Positions 1 through 8,240 of a stretch of 64,000 bases of DNA are shown piece after piece (the stretch's first letter is position 1; each line of letters opens with the position of its first letter). The position numbers and the translations under genes are program-made. The notes beneath the pieces are model-generated. The model was not told the DNA's origin. It ran no database searches and was given only the letters and a program-made list of their open reading frames with translations. Source of the stretch: Polaromonas sp. C04 (GTDB lineage Bacteria > Pseudomonadota > Gammaproteobacteria > Burkholderiales > Burkholderiaceae_C); NCBI RefSeq assembly GCF_002002705.1, contig NZ_MUNS01000022.1:186001-250000 (forward strand), given 5' to 3'.

Positions 1-597
1 GCCTACGCCCTTGTACGGAATGTGGTGGGCCTGCACGCCCGCCTCCTGCAGGAACATCTCGGCCGCCAGATGCAGGATGGTGCCGTTGCCCGATGACGCG
101 TAGTTGTACGCACCCGGCCTGGCCTTGAGCAGCGCCACCAGTTCCTTCGAATTGGTGGCGTGGATTTTGACCGGATTGACGACCAGCACCATCGGCGTCG
201 AGCCCAGCACCGAGATCGGGGTGATGTCGTTGATGGGGTCGAACGGCAGCGTCTTGTACACGCTCGGGAAAATCACGTGGTTGTTCGACACCACGCTCAG
301 CGTGAAGCCATCGGGCGCCGACTTGATCATGGCGGCGGTGCCCACGATGCCGCCCGCCCCCGCCTGGTTTTCGATCACGACCGGGTGACCGAGTGCCTGC
401 GCCAGGGCCGCGCTGGTGGCGCGCATGATCGTGTCGACGCCGGAGCCGGCCGCCACCGGCAGGATGAAGCGCACGGGCCGCTCGCTGATCTGCGCCAGCA
501 GCATCCCGGGCGAACTCAGGGCGCCCGCCCCCAACGCCATGCTGCCAAGCAGGCTCAAGGTTTTGCGCCGGGAAAGGGCCGGTGAAGTCTGTGTCAT
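1..597 (-). CDS. Bug/TctC-family periplasmic solute-binding protein (C-terminus cut by window edge)
   Basis: The first 199 residues of a tripartite tricarboxylate transporter receptor-like (Bug) protein are present. The gene runs off position 1, so the C-terminus is missing. It opens with a Tat/Sec-like leader (an SRRKTLSLLG stretch, then a hydrophobic run and an Ala-rich cleavage region). Family hallmarks follow: RFILPVAAGSGVD, VIENQAGAGG, APDGFTL and, near the edge, the HIPYKGVG ligand loop. The ATG at 595-597 has an AAGGAG Shine-Dalgarno 6 nt upstream. It lies 30 nt downstream of the HMG-CoA-lyase/CaiB gene on the same strand, so the two probably form an operon. The ligand is unknown; the family binds carboxylates and aromatic acids. 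No TctAB membrane genes are in the window. Confidence 0.9.
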   Translation of the reverse strand, partial: MTQTSPALSRRKTLSLLGSMALGAGALSSPGMLLAQISERPVRFILPVAAGSGVDTIMRATSAALAQALGHPVVIENQAGAGGIVGTAAMIKSAPDGFTLSVVSNNHVIFPSVYKTLPFDPINDITPISVLGSTPMVLVVNPVKIHATNSKELVALLKARPGAYNYASSGNGTILHLAAEMFLQEAGVQAHHIPYKGVG

Positions 598-627
598 GGA
601 AGTCTCCTTATGTGATCGTGAAAAAAA

Positions 628-2871
628 TCAGGCGACGGCGGCCTGCGCCCGCAGGGCCTCGATGGCTTGCGCGTCGTAACCCAGGCCCGCGAGCAATCCC
701 GCCGTGTGCTCGCCCAGCATGGGCGGCTGCAGGCGCACGCCCAGGCGGTGCCCGTCCATGGTGATCGGGAACAGCGCGGCCCTGGCGGTCTGGCCCGCGC
801 GCGCGCCGTCCGGCAGGCGCACGTCGGCCAGGCCGCCGGTGGCCAGCAGGTGCGGGTCGTCATACAGTTCCTCGGGCTTGCGGATCGGCGCAAACGGCAG
901 GCCGTGCCGCTCGAAAATGGCCGTCAGTTCGGCCGCGCTGTAGCCGGCCAGCCGCGTGCGCAGGTCGGCCAGCAACGTGGTGCGGGCTCGCACGCGGTCG
1001 TTGTTGGTGGCGAGCAGCGGGTCGGCCTTGAGGTCGGCAAAGCCCAGGGCGTCGCAGAACGTGACCCACTGGGCATCGCTCACCGCGGCCAGGAAGATCT
1101 GCTCGCCGTCCTTCACGGTGAACACGTCGTACAGCGCCCAGGCCGAGATGCGCTCGGGCATGGGGGCCGCAGCCTGCCCGGTGATGGCGTACTGCATCAT
1201 GTGCTGGCCGACCAGAAACACGTTGTTCTCGAACAGCGCGCTCTGCACCTCCTGGCCGCGCCCGGTGATGCCGCGCTGGATCAGCGCGCCCAGGGCACCG
1301 ATGGCGCCGAACATGCCCCCCATGATGTCGTTCACGCTGCTGCCGGCGCGCAGCGGGTCGCCCGGGCGCCCCGTCATGTAGGCCAGGCCGCCCATCATCT
1401 GCACCACCTCGTCGAGCGCGGTACGGTGCTCGTACGGCCCGGGCAGGAAGCCCTTGTGGCTGACGTAGATCAGGCGCTCGTTGACCTGGCTCAGGCTCGC
1501 ATAGTCCAGCCCGTATTTGCCCATGGTGCCGGGCTTGAAGTTCTCGGCCACCACGTCGGCGCTGGCCGCCAGCTTGCGCGCGACCTCGGCGCCGGCGGGG
1601 TGGTGCAGGTCGATCGCGATGCTTTTCTTGTTGCGGTTGAACATGGGGAAGAAGCCCGCGCCTGCGCCCAGCAGATGGCGCGTGCGGTCGCCATCGATCG
1701 GCTCGACCTTGATCACCTCGGCCCCCATGTCGGCCAGCACCATGCCGCAGGTCGGGCCCATCACCATGTGGGTGAATTCGACGACGCGCAGGCCTTTGAG
1801 GGGCAACGAGCGCGCCGGGGAGCTGCCCCCACCCCAGCCCTCCCCCAAGGGGGGAGGGGGTACGGCGGACGGCCCGCGCGAATGTGCGCTTCCTGCTCCT
1901 TCCCCCGCTGGGGGAAGGCTGGGATGGGGGCTGACTTTGGCCAGGGTTTTCGGCAGGCCGGCCTTCCAGAGCGTACCGTGCAGGGTTTCACCGTCCAGCC
2001 AGCCGGCCACCTGCTGGCGCAGCGCAAGCAGCGCCGACAGGTCCACGCCGGTGGCGATGCCCATGCTGCGCAGCATGTAGGCCAGGTCTTCGGTGCTGAC
2101 GTTGCCGCTGGCCCCGGGCGCATGCGGGCAGCCGCCGATGCCGGCCAGGCACGCGTCAAAGCGCGTCACGCCGGTCTGCAGCGCCGCATACACATTGGCC
2201 AGGCCCAGTCCGCGCGTGTCGTGGAAATGGCCACACCAGAGCCGGTCGCCGACCAGGGCGCGCGCCTTGCCGAACAGGCGGTGCACCCTGGCCGGGTCGG
2301 CGTAACCCACGGTGTCGGCCAGGCTCACACGGTCGGCGCCGGCGTCGAGCAGGGCCTGCATCAGGCGCAGCACCTCGCCCTCCTTGACTTCGCCCTGCAG
2401 CGTGCAGCCAAAGGCCGTGCCGACGCCGCCTTCCAGGATCATTTTCGAGCCCGCGGCATCGCGCGCGGCGCGGATGCGGGCCACCTCCTGCACCACCTCG
2501 TCGGGCGTCTTGCGCAGATTCGCCAGGCTGTGCGCGTGGCTGGCCGACAGCGGCACGATCATCAGGTCGGCGCCGCTGTCGATCGCGCGCCCGGCGCCCT
2601 TGAGATTGGGCACCAGCACCGAGACGAACAGCCCCGGCAGGTTTTTGGCAAAGGTCACCAGCTCGGCCGTGTCGGCCAGTTGCGGCAGCAGCCGCGCGGG
2701 CACGAACGAGCCGACCTCGATCTCGCGCTGGCCGGCCGCATGGGCGGCGCGAATCCACGCCATCTTCTGCGCGGTGGGCAGCACGCGGGCAATGCTTTGC
2801 AGGCCATCGCGCAGACCCACCTCGCGGATCGTGGCCTCGCGCGGCAAGGGGAAAGGATCAGAAGCGGCCAC
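628..2871 (-). CDS. HMG-CoA lyase-like / CaiB-type CoA-transferase fusion
   Basis: This is a 747-residue two-domain protein. Residues 1-313 are a complete HMG-CoA-lyase-type TIM barrel: RDGLQ with metal-binding Asp22, GHFHDT with two His ligands near 215-217, the Cys signature GIGGCPH at 245-250, and GNVSTED. Residues 358-747 are a full class III (CaiB/BaiF) CoA-transferase, starting LKGLRVVEF, with MGAEVIKVEP and the expected VNDIMGG Asp region. Members of the two families often sit side by side as separate genes in this order. Here residues 314-355, a Pro/Gly/Ser linker, are encoded by an inverted pair of palindromic repeats that replaces any stop codon. Predicted chemistry: a CoA is moved onto a carboxylic acid, which is then cleaved by a lyase (aldol-type) reaction; the substrate is unknown. 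A LysR gene is divergent and a Bug gene follows. Confidence 0.85.
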   Translation of the reverse strand: MAASDPFPLPREATIREVGLRDGLQSIARVLPTAQKMAWIRAAHAAGQREIEVGSFVPARLLPQLADTAELVTFAKNLPGLFVSVLVPNLKGAGRAIDSGADLMIVPLSASHAHSLANLRKTPDEVVQEVARIRAARDAAGSKMILEGGVGTAFGCTLQGEVKEGEVLRLMQALLDAGADRVSLADTVGYADPARVHRLFGKARALVGDRLWCGHFHDTRGLGLANVYAALQTGVTRFDACLAGIGGCPHAPGASGNVSTEDLAYMLRSMGIATGVDLSALLALRQQVAGWLDGETLHGTLWKAGLPKTLAKVSPHPSLPPAGEGAGSAHSRGPSAVPPPPLGEGWGGGSSPARSLPLKGLRVVEFTHMVMGPTCGMVLADMGAEVIKVEPIDGDRTRHLLGAGAGFFPMFNRNKKSIAIDLHHPAGAEVARKLAASADVVAENFKPGTMGKYGLDYASLSQVNERLIYVSHKGFLPGPYEHRTALDEVVQMMGGLAYMTGRPGDPLRAGSSVNDIMGGMFGAIGALGALIQRGITGRGQEVQSALFENNVFLVGQHMMQYAITGQAAAPMPERISAWALYDVFTVKDGEQIFLAAVSDAQWVTFCDALGFADLKADPLLATNNDRVRARTTLLADLRTRLAGYSAAELTAIFERHGLPFAPIRKPEELYDDPHLLATGGLADVRLPDGARAGQTARAALFPITMDGHRLGVRLQPPMLGEHTAGLLAGLGYDAQAIEALRAQAAVA
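1826..1930. repeat. Inverted pair of REP-like palindromes inside the lyase/transferase fusion
   Basis: Two C-rich/G-rich hairpin elements lie head to head at 1826-1860 and 1898-1930. Each has a stem of roughly CCCTCCCCC facing GGGGGAGGG, followed by a CTGGG-TGGGGG tail. The reverse complement of the first matches the second with few differences. The same element occurs once at 9610-9645. The pair is translated in frame as the linker of the fusion protein. Confidence 0.8.
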
Positions 2872-3002
2872 GCGGTGTCTCCGGGCAGTTGGGTAAGGAA
2901 TGGGCGCAGTTTAGAAATTCCTTGATGATTCACAAAATCAATTTTGGAAACCTTAAGATTCCCAATTGGAACTTCATAAAATCTTGGCAAAAGGAATTTG
3001 CC
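2872..3002. promoter_or_regulatory. Divergent promoter region between lyase/transferase gene and LysR gene
   Basis: This 131-bp AT-rich spacer separates the divergent HMG-CoA-lyase/CaiB and LysR genes. It holds an imperfect dyad, TTGGAA (2943-2948) facing TTCCCAA further on, and a CCAATTGG palindrome nearby. Both are plausible LysR contact sites but unproven. An AAGGA Shine-Dalgarno lies just before the LysR ATG at 3003. Confidence 0.4.
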
Positions 3003-3911
3003 ATGCGCGACCTCGACCTGACCACCCTGCGCCTGTTTGTGACGGTGTGCGAGACCCGCAACATCGCGCGCGCGGGCGAGCAGGCCAGCATCGTGGGCTC
3101 GGCCATCAGCAAGCGGCTGGCCGCCCTGGAGGACACGGTGGGCACCCCGCTGCTGCTGCGCCGGCGCCGCGGCGTCGTTCCCACCCCCGCGGGCGAGACG
3201 CTGCTGGAGCACGCGCGCGCCATGCTGGCCAGCGCCGACCAGATCGAGCGCGACATGGCCGCCTATGCGGCCGGCGTCAAGGGGCAGGTGCGCATCCTGG
3301 CCACGGCCTCGGCGATCGCCGAATCGCTGGCCGACGACGTGGCGGCCTTTCTGACCGATCCGGCGCATCGCGACATCCAGATCGACATCGAGGAACGGGT
3401 CAGCAGCGGCGTGCTGCGCGGACTCAAGGAAGGCAGCGCCTCGGTCGGCATCTGCTGGGACAACGCCGACCTGGAGGGGCTGCACACCCACCCCTGGCGC
3501 AGCGACCATCTGGCCGTGGTCACGCCAAAGGCGCATCCGCTGGCGCGCCACAAGACCCTGCGCCTGGCGCAGGCGCTGGGCTACGAGCAGGTCAGCCTGC
3601 CGCCATCGAGCGCGGTGCGGATCATGCTGCAGCGCGCCGCCGCGCGCACCGGCCAGTCGATCAAGTACCGCGTCGTGGTGGCCACCTTCGAGGCGGCGCT
3701 GCGCGTGGTGCGGGCCGGCCTGGCCATCAGCGTGCTGCCGGTCGAACTCGCGCAGCCCTACGCCGCAGCCTTTGGCCTGGCCATCATTCCGTTGACCGAC
3801 CCCTGGGCCCAGCGGCGCTTTGCCATCTGCGTGCGTGACGAAGCCACGCTCTCGACCGCCGCGCGGCTGCTGGTGGCGCACCTGGCGCGTTGCGGCGAGC
3901 CGCAGCCGTGA
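3003..3911 (+). CDS. LysR-family transcriptional regulator
   Basis: 302 residues, standard LTTR length. The N-terminal winged helix is clear (LRLFVTVCETRNIARAGEQA, then SAISKRLAALED and the wing VVPTPAGETLLEHAR). The rest is a periplasmic-binding-type effector domain. An in-frame extension to 2889 exists, but the ATG at 3003 has an AAGGA Shine-Dalgarno and begins exactly where family members start (MRDLDLTTLRLF). It is divergent from the HMG-CoA-lyase/CaiB gene and so probably controls it. The effector is unknown but is likely a substrate or CoA ester of that pathway. Confidence 0.9.
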   Translation: MRDLDLTTLRLFVTVCETRNIARAGEQASIVGSAISKRLAALEDTVGTPLLLRRRRGVVPTPAGETLLEHARAMLASADQIERDMAAYAAGVKGQVRILATASAIAESLADDVAAFLTDPAHRDIQIDIEERVSSGVLRGLKEGSASVGICWDNADLEGLHTHPWRSDHLAVVTPKAHPLARHKTLRLAQALGYEQVSLPPSSAVRIMLQRAAARTGQSIKYRVVVATFEAALRVVRAGLAISVLPVELAQPYAAAFGLAIIPLTDPWAQRRFAICVRDEATLSTAARLLVAHLARCGEPQP

Positions 3912-3919
3912 CCGCGCGC

Positions 3920-4813
3920 TCAAGGCGCGAGCAGCCCGACCCTTTTCACAAACGCGTCCAAAGGCGTCCGCCACATCGGCCCGCCGTGCAGCAGCAGCTG
4001 GTGGCCGTCGTAGCCTTGCACCGGCCCGGTCGTCACCAGCTCGGCGTCGCTGCCGCCGGCCTGGTACGCCTGAAACCAGATGCCCGGCATCTTCGGCCCC
4101 CAGTACTGGTCGTTCTGCGCGTACAGCCACAGGCTCGGCACCCTGGCCTGCCGGCCGAACTGGCGGTAGGTCTCGGTCAGGTGGTCCGGCATGCAGCTCC
4201 GGCCCGGCGAGCTATGCGGGTTGCCGCCGGCGCCCCCGGAAAAATTCACCGCGCCGACCACGCCCGGCAGGTTCAGCGCCGCCGTAGCGATCGTGGTCAT
4301 GCCGCCCACCGACTGGCCCTCCAGCAGGATGCGGTCCTTGCGCACCCAGGGCTGCTGCAGCGCCCATTCGTAGGTCGCCAGCACCGTGCGCCGCGCATGC
4401 TCCGCCGTGCGGGTGTAGTCCGGGTTGCCGAAGCACTGCGCGCCGCGCCAGTGGGCACCGGAGTCCTCGACGTCCGCACCACCGGTCTCGCCATAACCCG
4501 GGCGTTCCGGCGCCACCACGGCCACGCCGCGGCGCAGCCAGTAATTCCCATGAGCGACCGCGACAGGGTCCCGCAGCCGGGCGCGACCCACGGATGAGCC
4601 GGCCCGGCCGTGCGAGAAGATGACCAGCGGAAACGGGCCTGCGCCGGCCGGCTTGTAGAGTTCCGCGACCACCTCGGTCGGCTTGCCGTCGATCAGCAGC
4701 GACAGGCGGGCAACCTCGGGCTGGGCCCGCGGGGCGGATGTCTGGACCGGCGGCGATGCGGCACAGCCCAGAACCAGCAAAGCCCCCGCCAGACAGAGCA
4801 TACGAATGCGCAT
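3920..4813 (-). CDS. Lipoprotein alpha/beta hydrolase (dienelactone hydrolase-like)
   Basis: 297 residues from the ATG at 4811-4813, which has a GGAGA Shine-Dalgarno; a longer frame to 4963 has no such support. The N-terminus is a signal peptide ending in a VLGC lipobox-like site, so it is probably a lipoprotein. The fold shows FSHGRAGSS (oxyanion/HG motif), the nucleophile elbow GQSVGG, and late Asp and His candidates (NDQYW, GYDGHQLL). The family covers esterases and dienelactone hydrolases; the substrate cannot be read from sequence. It is convergent with the LysR gene (8-nt gap) and divergent from the ModA-like gene. Confidence 0.8.
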   Translation of the reverse strand: MRIRMLCLAGALLVLGCAASPPVQTSAPRAQPEVARLSLLIDGKPTEVVAELYKPAGAGPFPLVIFSHGRAGSSVGRARLRDPVAVAHGNYWLRRGVAVVAPERPGYGETGGADVEDSGAHWRGAQCFGNPDYTRTAEHARRTVLATYEWALQQPWVRKDRILLEGQSVGGMTTIATAALNLPGVVGAVNFSGGAGGNPHSSPGRSCMPDHLTETYRQFGRQARVPSLWLYAQNDQYWGPKMPGIWFQAYQAGGSDAELVTTGPVQGYDGHQLLLHGGPMWRTPLDAFVKRVGLLAP

Positions 4814-4956
4814 AAGCAGTCTCCATCGCAGTGGCGCGACTATACCCACGCCGCCACATTGCGCGCATCGGCGCAACTCGCGCCAGCGCCGGCGGGCTGT
4901 GCTTAAATAATCTCTTTCGGCGCCGGACCCGGCCCGCAACGCATCCAAGGTGGCCC

Positions 4957-5646
4957 ATGGCATCCAACATCAGCATCATTTCATCGATGGCGACCCGGCA
5001 AGTGCTGGCCGACCTTGTCGCCCAATTCCAGCAGACCTCCCCGCAGCAGGTGAGCGTCGAGTCGGTGGGCGGCGTCGACGCGGCCCGGCGCGTGCAGGGC
5101 GGCGAGGCGTTCGACGTGGTCGTGCTCGCGGCCAATGCCATCGACAAGCTGATCGAAGCGGGCAGGATCGTGCCCGGCAGCCGGGTCGACCTGGTCCATT
5201 CGGGCGTTTCCATCGCGGTGCGGGCCGGCGCCGCGCGGCCCGACATCGACTCCGAAGAAGCCGTCCGGCAGGCGGTCCTGGCGGCACGCAGCCTCGGCTA
5301 CTCGACCGGCCCCAGCGGCCTGCACCTGGCGACGCTGTTCGAGCGCTGGGGCATCGCCGACACAATCAGGAGCCGCATCGTGCAGGCGCCGCCCGGCGTT
5401 CCCGTGGGCTCGCTGGTGGCCAGGGGCGAGGTCGAACTCGGGTTCCAGCAGTTGAGCGAGCTGATTCACCAGGAGGGCATCGATGTGCTGGGCCCCCTGC
5501 CGGCGGCGATCCAGATCGTTACCACGTTCTCGGCGGGCCTGTCGGTCACGTCGACACAGGCGCCAGCGGTCGGCGAGCTGCTCGACTTCATGGTCTCGTC
5601 CGCAGCCGCCGACATCAAGCGGCGCAATGGCCTGGAGCCCGCCTGA
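4957..5646 (+). CDS. ModA-like substrate-binding-domain protein lacking a signal peptide
   Basis: 229 residues starting MASNISIISS, with AAGG upstream of the ATG. It has the fold signature of molybdate-type solute-binding proteins: LADLVAQFQQ, a VESVGGVDAARRV loop, FDVVVLAANAIDKLIEAG, and YSTGPSGLHLATLFE. There is no leader or lipobox, so it appears cytoplasmic or a soluble sensor-like relative rather than a true transporter receptor, and no ABC permease or ATPase is adjacent. The exact ligand is unknown. The DUF1801 gene follows after 8 nt, suggesting co-transcription. Confidence 0.75.
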   Translation: MASNISIISSMATRQVLADLVAQFQQTSPQQVSVESVGGVDAARRVQGGEAFDVVVLAANAIDKLIEAGRIVPGSRVDLVHSGVSIAVRAGAARPDIDSEEAVRQAVLAARSLGYSTGPSGLHLATLFERWGIADTIRSRIVQAPPGVPVGSLVARGEVELGFQQLSELIHQEGIDVLGPLPAAIQIVTTFSAGLSVTSTQAPAVGELLDFMVSSAAADIKRRNGLEPA

Positions 5647-5654
5647 CCAGGAAC

Positions 5655-6068
5655 ATGAAAAAGCCGGACGCGAACCAAGGCCAGCCGGCACCGGAGCTCA
5701 TCTCGCAAAGAATCGCCGAACTGGCGGACTGGCGCGGTGAAGCCCTCGGCAGGATGCGCAGGCTCATCTGGCAAGCCGACCCGGGGGTCGTCGAGGAGTG
5801 GAAGTGGATGGGTACGCCGGTCTGGTCGCACGACGGCATCCTCTGCACGGGCGAATCCTACAAGGACAAGGTGAAGCTGACCTTCGCCAAGGGCGCGTCT
5901 TTGGAGGATCCGGCCCGACTCTTCAACGCGAGTCTCGACGGAAAAGTACGCCGCGCGATCGACATCTTTGAGGGCGAAGACGTTGACGAGTTCGCCTTCA
6001 AGGCGCTCGTTCGCCAGGCGGTTGCCCTCAACAGTTCCGGCAAGTCGAAACCTTCGAAGAAGGCGTAG
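5655..6068 (+). CDS. DUF1801 domain protein
   Basis: A 137-residue protein of the DUF1801 (YdhG/YjhX-like) superfamily. Visible features are the helical start LISQRIAELADWRGEALGRMRRLIWQA, then EEWKWMGTPVWSHDGILCTGESYKDKVKLTFAKGA and a C-terminal RRAIDIFEGEDVDE stretch. The family is small, cytosolic and of unknown biochemical role. The ATG at 5655 is 8 nt after the ModA-like gene. The tail is Lys/Ser-rich. The methyltransferase gene follows 11 nt later, so 4957-6940 reads like one transcript. Confidence 0.8.
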   Translation: MKKPDANQGQPAPELISQRIAELADWRGEALGRMRRLIWQADPGVVEEWKWMGTPVWSHDGILCTGESYKDKVKLTFAKGASLEDPARLFNASLDGKVRRAIDIFEGEDVDEFAFKALVRQAVALNSSGKSKPSKKA

Positions 6069-6079
6069 CCTTCAGCATC

Positions 6080-6940
6080 ATGCAGAAAAAGCAAATCGAG
6101 GCCCCAGACAACACGGCGGTGCGGGTCGCCCTGTGGCGAGCCCTGCATCTTGAGGTCGACGCACCGCCGCACGTGTTCGTAGACAAGATCGGCCTGCAAC
6201 TGGCGGCCCCGATGGAAGACTGGCGCGGCCGTCCGGACATGGATCCGAAGGGCACCAGCCTCTTTCGCGCCTCCATCGTCGCCCGTGCCCGCTTCATCGA
6301 GGATCTGGTCGTGGAACAGACGGGCCATGGCGTCAGCCAGTACGTCATCCTTGGCGCCGGCCTGGACACCTTCGCCCAGCGCCGGCCGGAGATCGCCTCC
6401 GGCTTGCGGATATTCGAGGTCGATCCGCCAGGCCCGCAGGCCTGGAAACAGCGGCGCTTGTCCGAACTCGGCTTCGGCGTTCGTTCATTTCTGCGCTTCG
6501 TGCCAGTCAACTTCGAGGCGGGCGACGCCTGGTGGGAAGCTCTGGTGGCGGCTGGCTTCGATGCCGGCCAGCCGGCGGTCGTGGCCTCCACCGGCGTCAG
6601 CATGTACCTCACCCGGGACGCGATTGCGGCGACGCTGCGCCAGGTCGCGGCGCTCGCCCCGGGGTCTACGCTCGCCATGACGTTCCTGCTGCCTTTGGCA
6701 CTCATGGCACCTGAAGTGCGGCCCGGATTTCAGATGGCGGAGAAAGGGGCACGCGCCAGCGGGACGCCTTTCATCAGCTTCTTCACGCCGGCGGAGATGC
6801 TGGCACTGGCCCGCGAAGCCGGCTTCAAAGAAGTCCGGCACGTGCCCGCCACCACTCTGGCCCGACGCTACTTCGCGGGCAGGACCGATGGCCTGCGCCC
6901 GCCAAATGACTCGGAGGAACTGCTGGTGGCGACGACTTGA
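6080..6940 (+). CDS. Class I SAM-dependent methyltransferase (leucine carboxyl methyltransferase-like, TIGR00027 type)
   Basis: 286 residues. Motif I is YVILGAGLDTFAQRRP, with an acidic residue in FEVDPP at the end of the second strand and VASTGVSMYLTRDAI further on. This is the layout of the LCMT/PpmS-like methyltransferases common in actinobacteria and some proteobacteria. The substrate is not evident; family members methylate carboxylates or small molecules. It follows DUF1801 after 11 nt. Confidence 0.8.
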   Translation: MQKKQIEAPDNTAVRVALWRALHLEVDAPPHVFVDKIGLQLAAPMEDWRGRPDMDPKGTSLFRASIVARARFIEDLVVEQTGHGVSQYVILGAGLDTFAQRRPEIASGLRIFEVDPPGPQAWKQRRLSELGFGVRSFLRFVPVNFEAGDAWWEALVAAGFDAGQPAVVASTGVSMYLTRDAIAATLRQVAALAPGSTLAMTFLLPLALMAPEVRPGFQMAEKGARASGTPFISFFTPAEMLALAREAGFKEVRHVPATTLARRYFAGRTDGLRPPNDSEELLVATT

Positions 6941-7013
6941 CAGTGGTAAATATACGGCTCCACCAAGGCATTCCAGCCGGCGTTAGACCTCGGATAGTGC
7001 GAAAGGAATCTTC

Positions 7014-7427
7014 ATGAACGATGCCATCGAGAACCTGAAAACAGCCCAACAACGGGGAATGGCTGGACGTCCGAAGACAGGCGGGTTTCCGTATCTGGCC
7101 GAGACGCTCCGCAGAGCAGGCATCACACGAAACCTCTGGTTTTTGCCTGCGTGCCAAAGCGTCTACCTGACCGAAATGGGCCCGGTGGCAGTCCAGGGCA
7201 CGCCATTGATCGACGGCATGGCCGATGTGCCACCGTTCAATCGCGAGGCGCTCATCGCTGCATTGCGGACGGATCAATCGGGACGCAGCACATTTCCGGA
7301 ATTCCTCATGGCCAGCTGGAAAGCCGGCGTCGTGAAGTATGACGTCGACCTGGTCGGACGGACCTGCACTTACTATGGGGTTGGTGACGAGGCGTACGTC
7401 GAAACTTACCCTGAAGTTGAGGTCTGA
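7014..7427 (+). CDS. DUF1398 family protein (YbcV-like)
   Basis: 137 residues. The C-terminal half (FPEFLMASWKAGVVKYDVDL, then RTCTYYG) matches the DUF1398 pattern as I know it from YbcV-like proteins. The N-terminal half carries a second, more divergent module starting FPYLAETLRRAG. The ATG has AAAGGA upstream. The function of the family is unknown. It stands 73 nt after the methyltransferase and 53 nt before the nitrobindin-like gene. Confidence 0.65.
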   Translation: MNDAIENLKTAQQRGMAGRPKTGGFPYLAETLRRAGITRNLWFLPACQSVYLTEMGPVAVQGTPLIDGMADVPPFNREALIAALRTDQSGRSTFPEFLMASWKAGVVKYDVDLVGRTCTYYGVGDEAYVETYPEVEV

Positions 7428-7480
7428 GACGAGCTGCGCAGGCCCATATCGTTCCCTTTCCTCACCTGGAGTCCTTGTCA

Positions 7481-8128
7481 ATGCATCGCTACCCCGCAGA
7501 CATCTACACCGAAGCCGAACCGGATGCCGACACGCTGGCCAACCTCGGGCCGCTGACCCGCATGGCCGGCATCTGGTCCAGCGCCGGCGGCGAAGACGTG
7601 AGTCCCAAGCCTGACGGCCCCGAGCATCAGCGGTTCGTCGAGCGCTACGAACTCCAGCCGATCGACGCCCAGACCAACGGGCCGCAGCTTTTCTACGGGC
7701 TGCGCTATCACACGCAGATTTTCAAGCCGGATGATCCGGAGACCTTTCACGACCAGGTCGGCTACTGGCTATGGGAGCCCGCCACGCACGCCCTGCTGCT
7801 GACGCTGTCTATTCCCCGCGGCCAGACCGCGATGGCCGTCGGCCAGGCAAGCCCCGATGCGACCTCATTCACGTTGGAGGCCGTGCGCGGTTCGCTCACC
7901 AACGGCATCGTCTCCAACCCTTTTCTCGAGCAGGCATTTCGCACGGACCGCTACACGATCAAGGTCGACATCCACGCGGATGGCACGTGGTCGTACGAGC
8001 AGGACACGCTGCTGACCATCCCCGGCCAGAGCGAGGCGTTTCACCACACCGATCGCAACCGGCTGCGCAAGATCGCCGAGCCCACGCCCAATCCGACGGC
8101 GCTGGCGGCGCAAAAGGCGGCCAAATAG
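7481..8128 (+). CDS. Nitrobindin-like heme-binding beta-barrel protein
   Basis: 215 residues of the FABP/THAP4-like (nitrobindin) beta-barrel family. The LGPLTRMAGIWSS opening, HTQIFKPDDPETFHDQVGYWLWEP and LLTLSIPRGQ follow the family order. An upstream TTG at 7475 is only 4 nt from the GGAG, whereas the ATG at 7481 has proper spacing, so the ATG is chosen. The family binds heme or hydrophobic ligands in the cytosol; heme ligation here is not proven by sequence. It is convergent with the tyrosine phosphatase gene, separated by a dispersed repeat. Confidence 0.7.
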   Translation: MHRYPADIYTEAEPDADTLANLGPLTRMAGIWSSAGGEDVSPKPDGPEHQRFVERYELQPIDAQTNGPQLFYGLRYHTQIFKPDDPETFHDQVGYWLWEPATHALLLTLSIPRGQTAMAVGQASPDATSFTLEAVRGSLTNGIVSNPFLEQAFRTDRYTIKVDIHADGTWSYEQDTLLTIPGQSEAFHHTDRNRLRKIAEPTPNPTALAAQKAAK

Positions 8129-8173
8129 CCGTCTCACCTCATGGCGGCGTCTGTCGGTGACGCGCCCGATTTT

Positions 8174-8230
8174 GAGGTCAAATCGGCCTGTAGCCCTTAT
8201 CCCACCTGCGCTAGCAGCTATGTTTTTGGA
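8174..8230. repeat. Dispersed ~55-bp extragenic repeat, copy 1
   Basis: An AT-richer segment with the recurring pattern GCC-TGTAGCCCTTAT, then GCGCTAGCAGCTAT and a T-run. Related copies lie at 20034, 27305, 43131, 50541, 51601, 55336 and 61870. This copy sits between the convergent nitrobindin-like and phosphatase genes. Confidence 0.65.
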
Positions 8231-8240
8231 AGCGCCGCGG

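Noticed and set aside
667-2925. 752-codon open frame on the + strand
   Set aside because: It is antisense to the lyase/transferase fusion, which has full domain conservation. The translation is Arg/Gln/His-rich and shows no family motifs, as expected for a GC-rich shadow frame.
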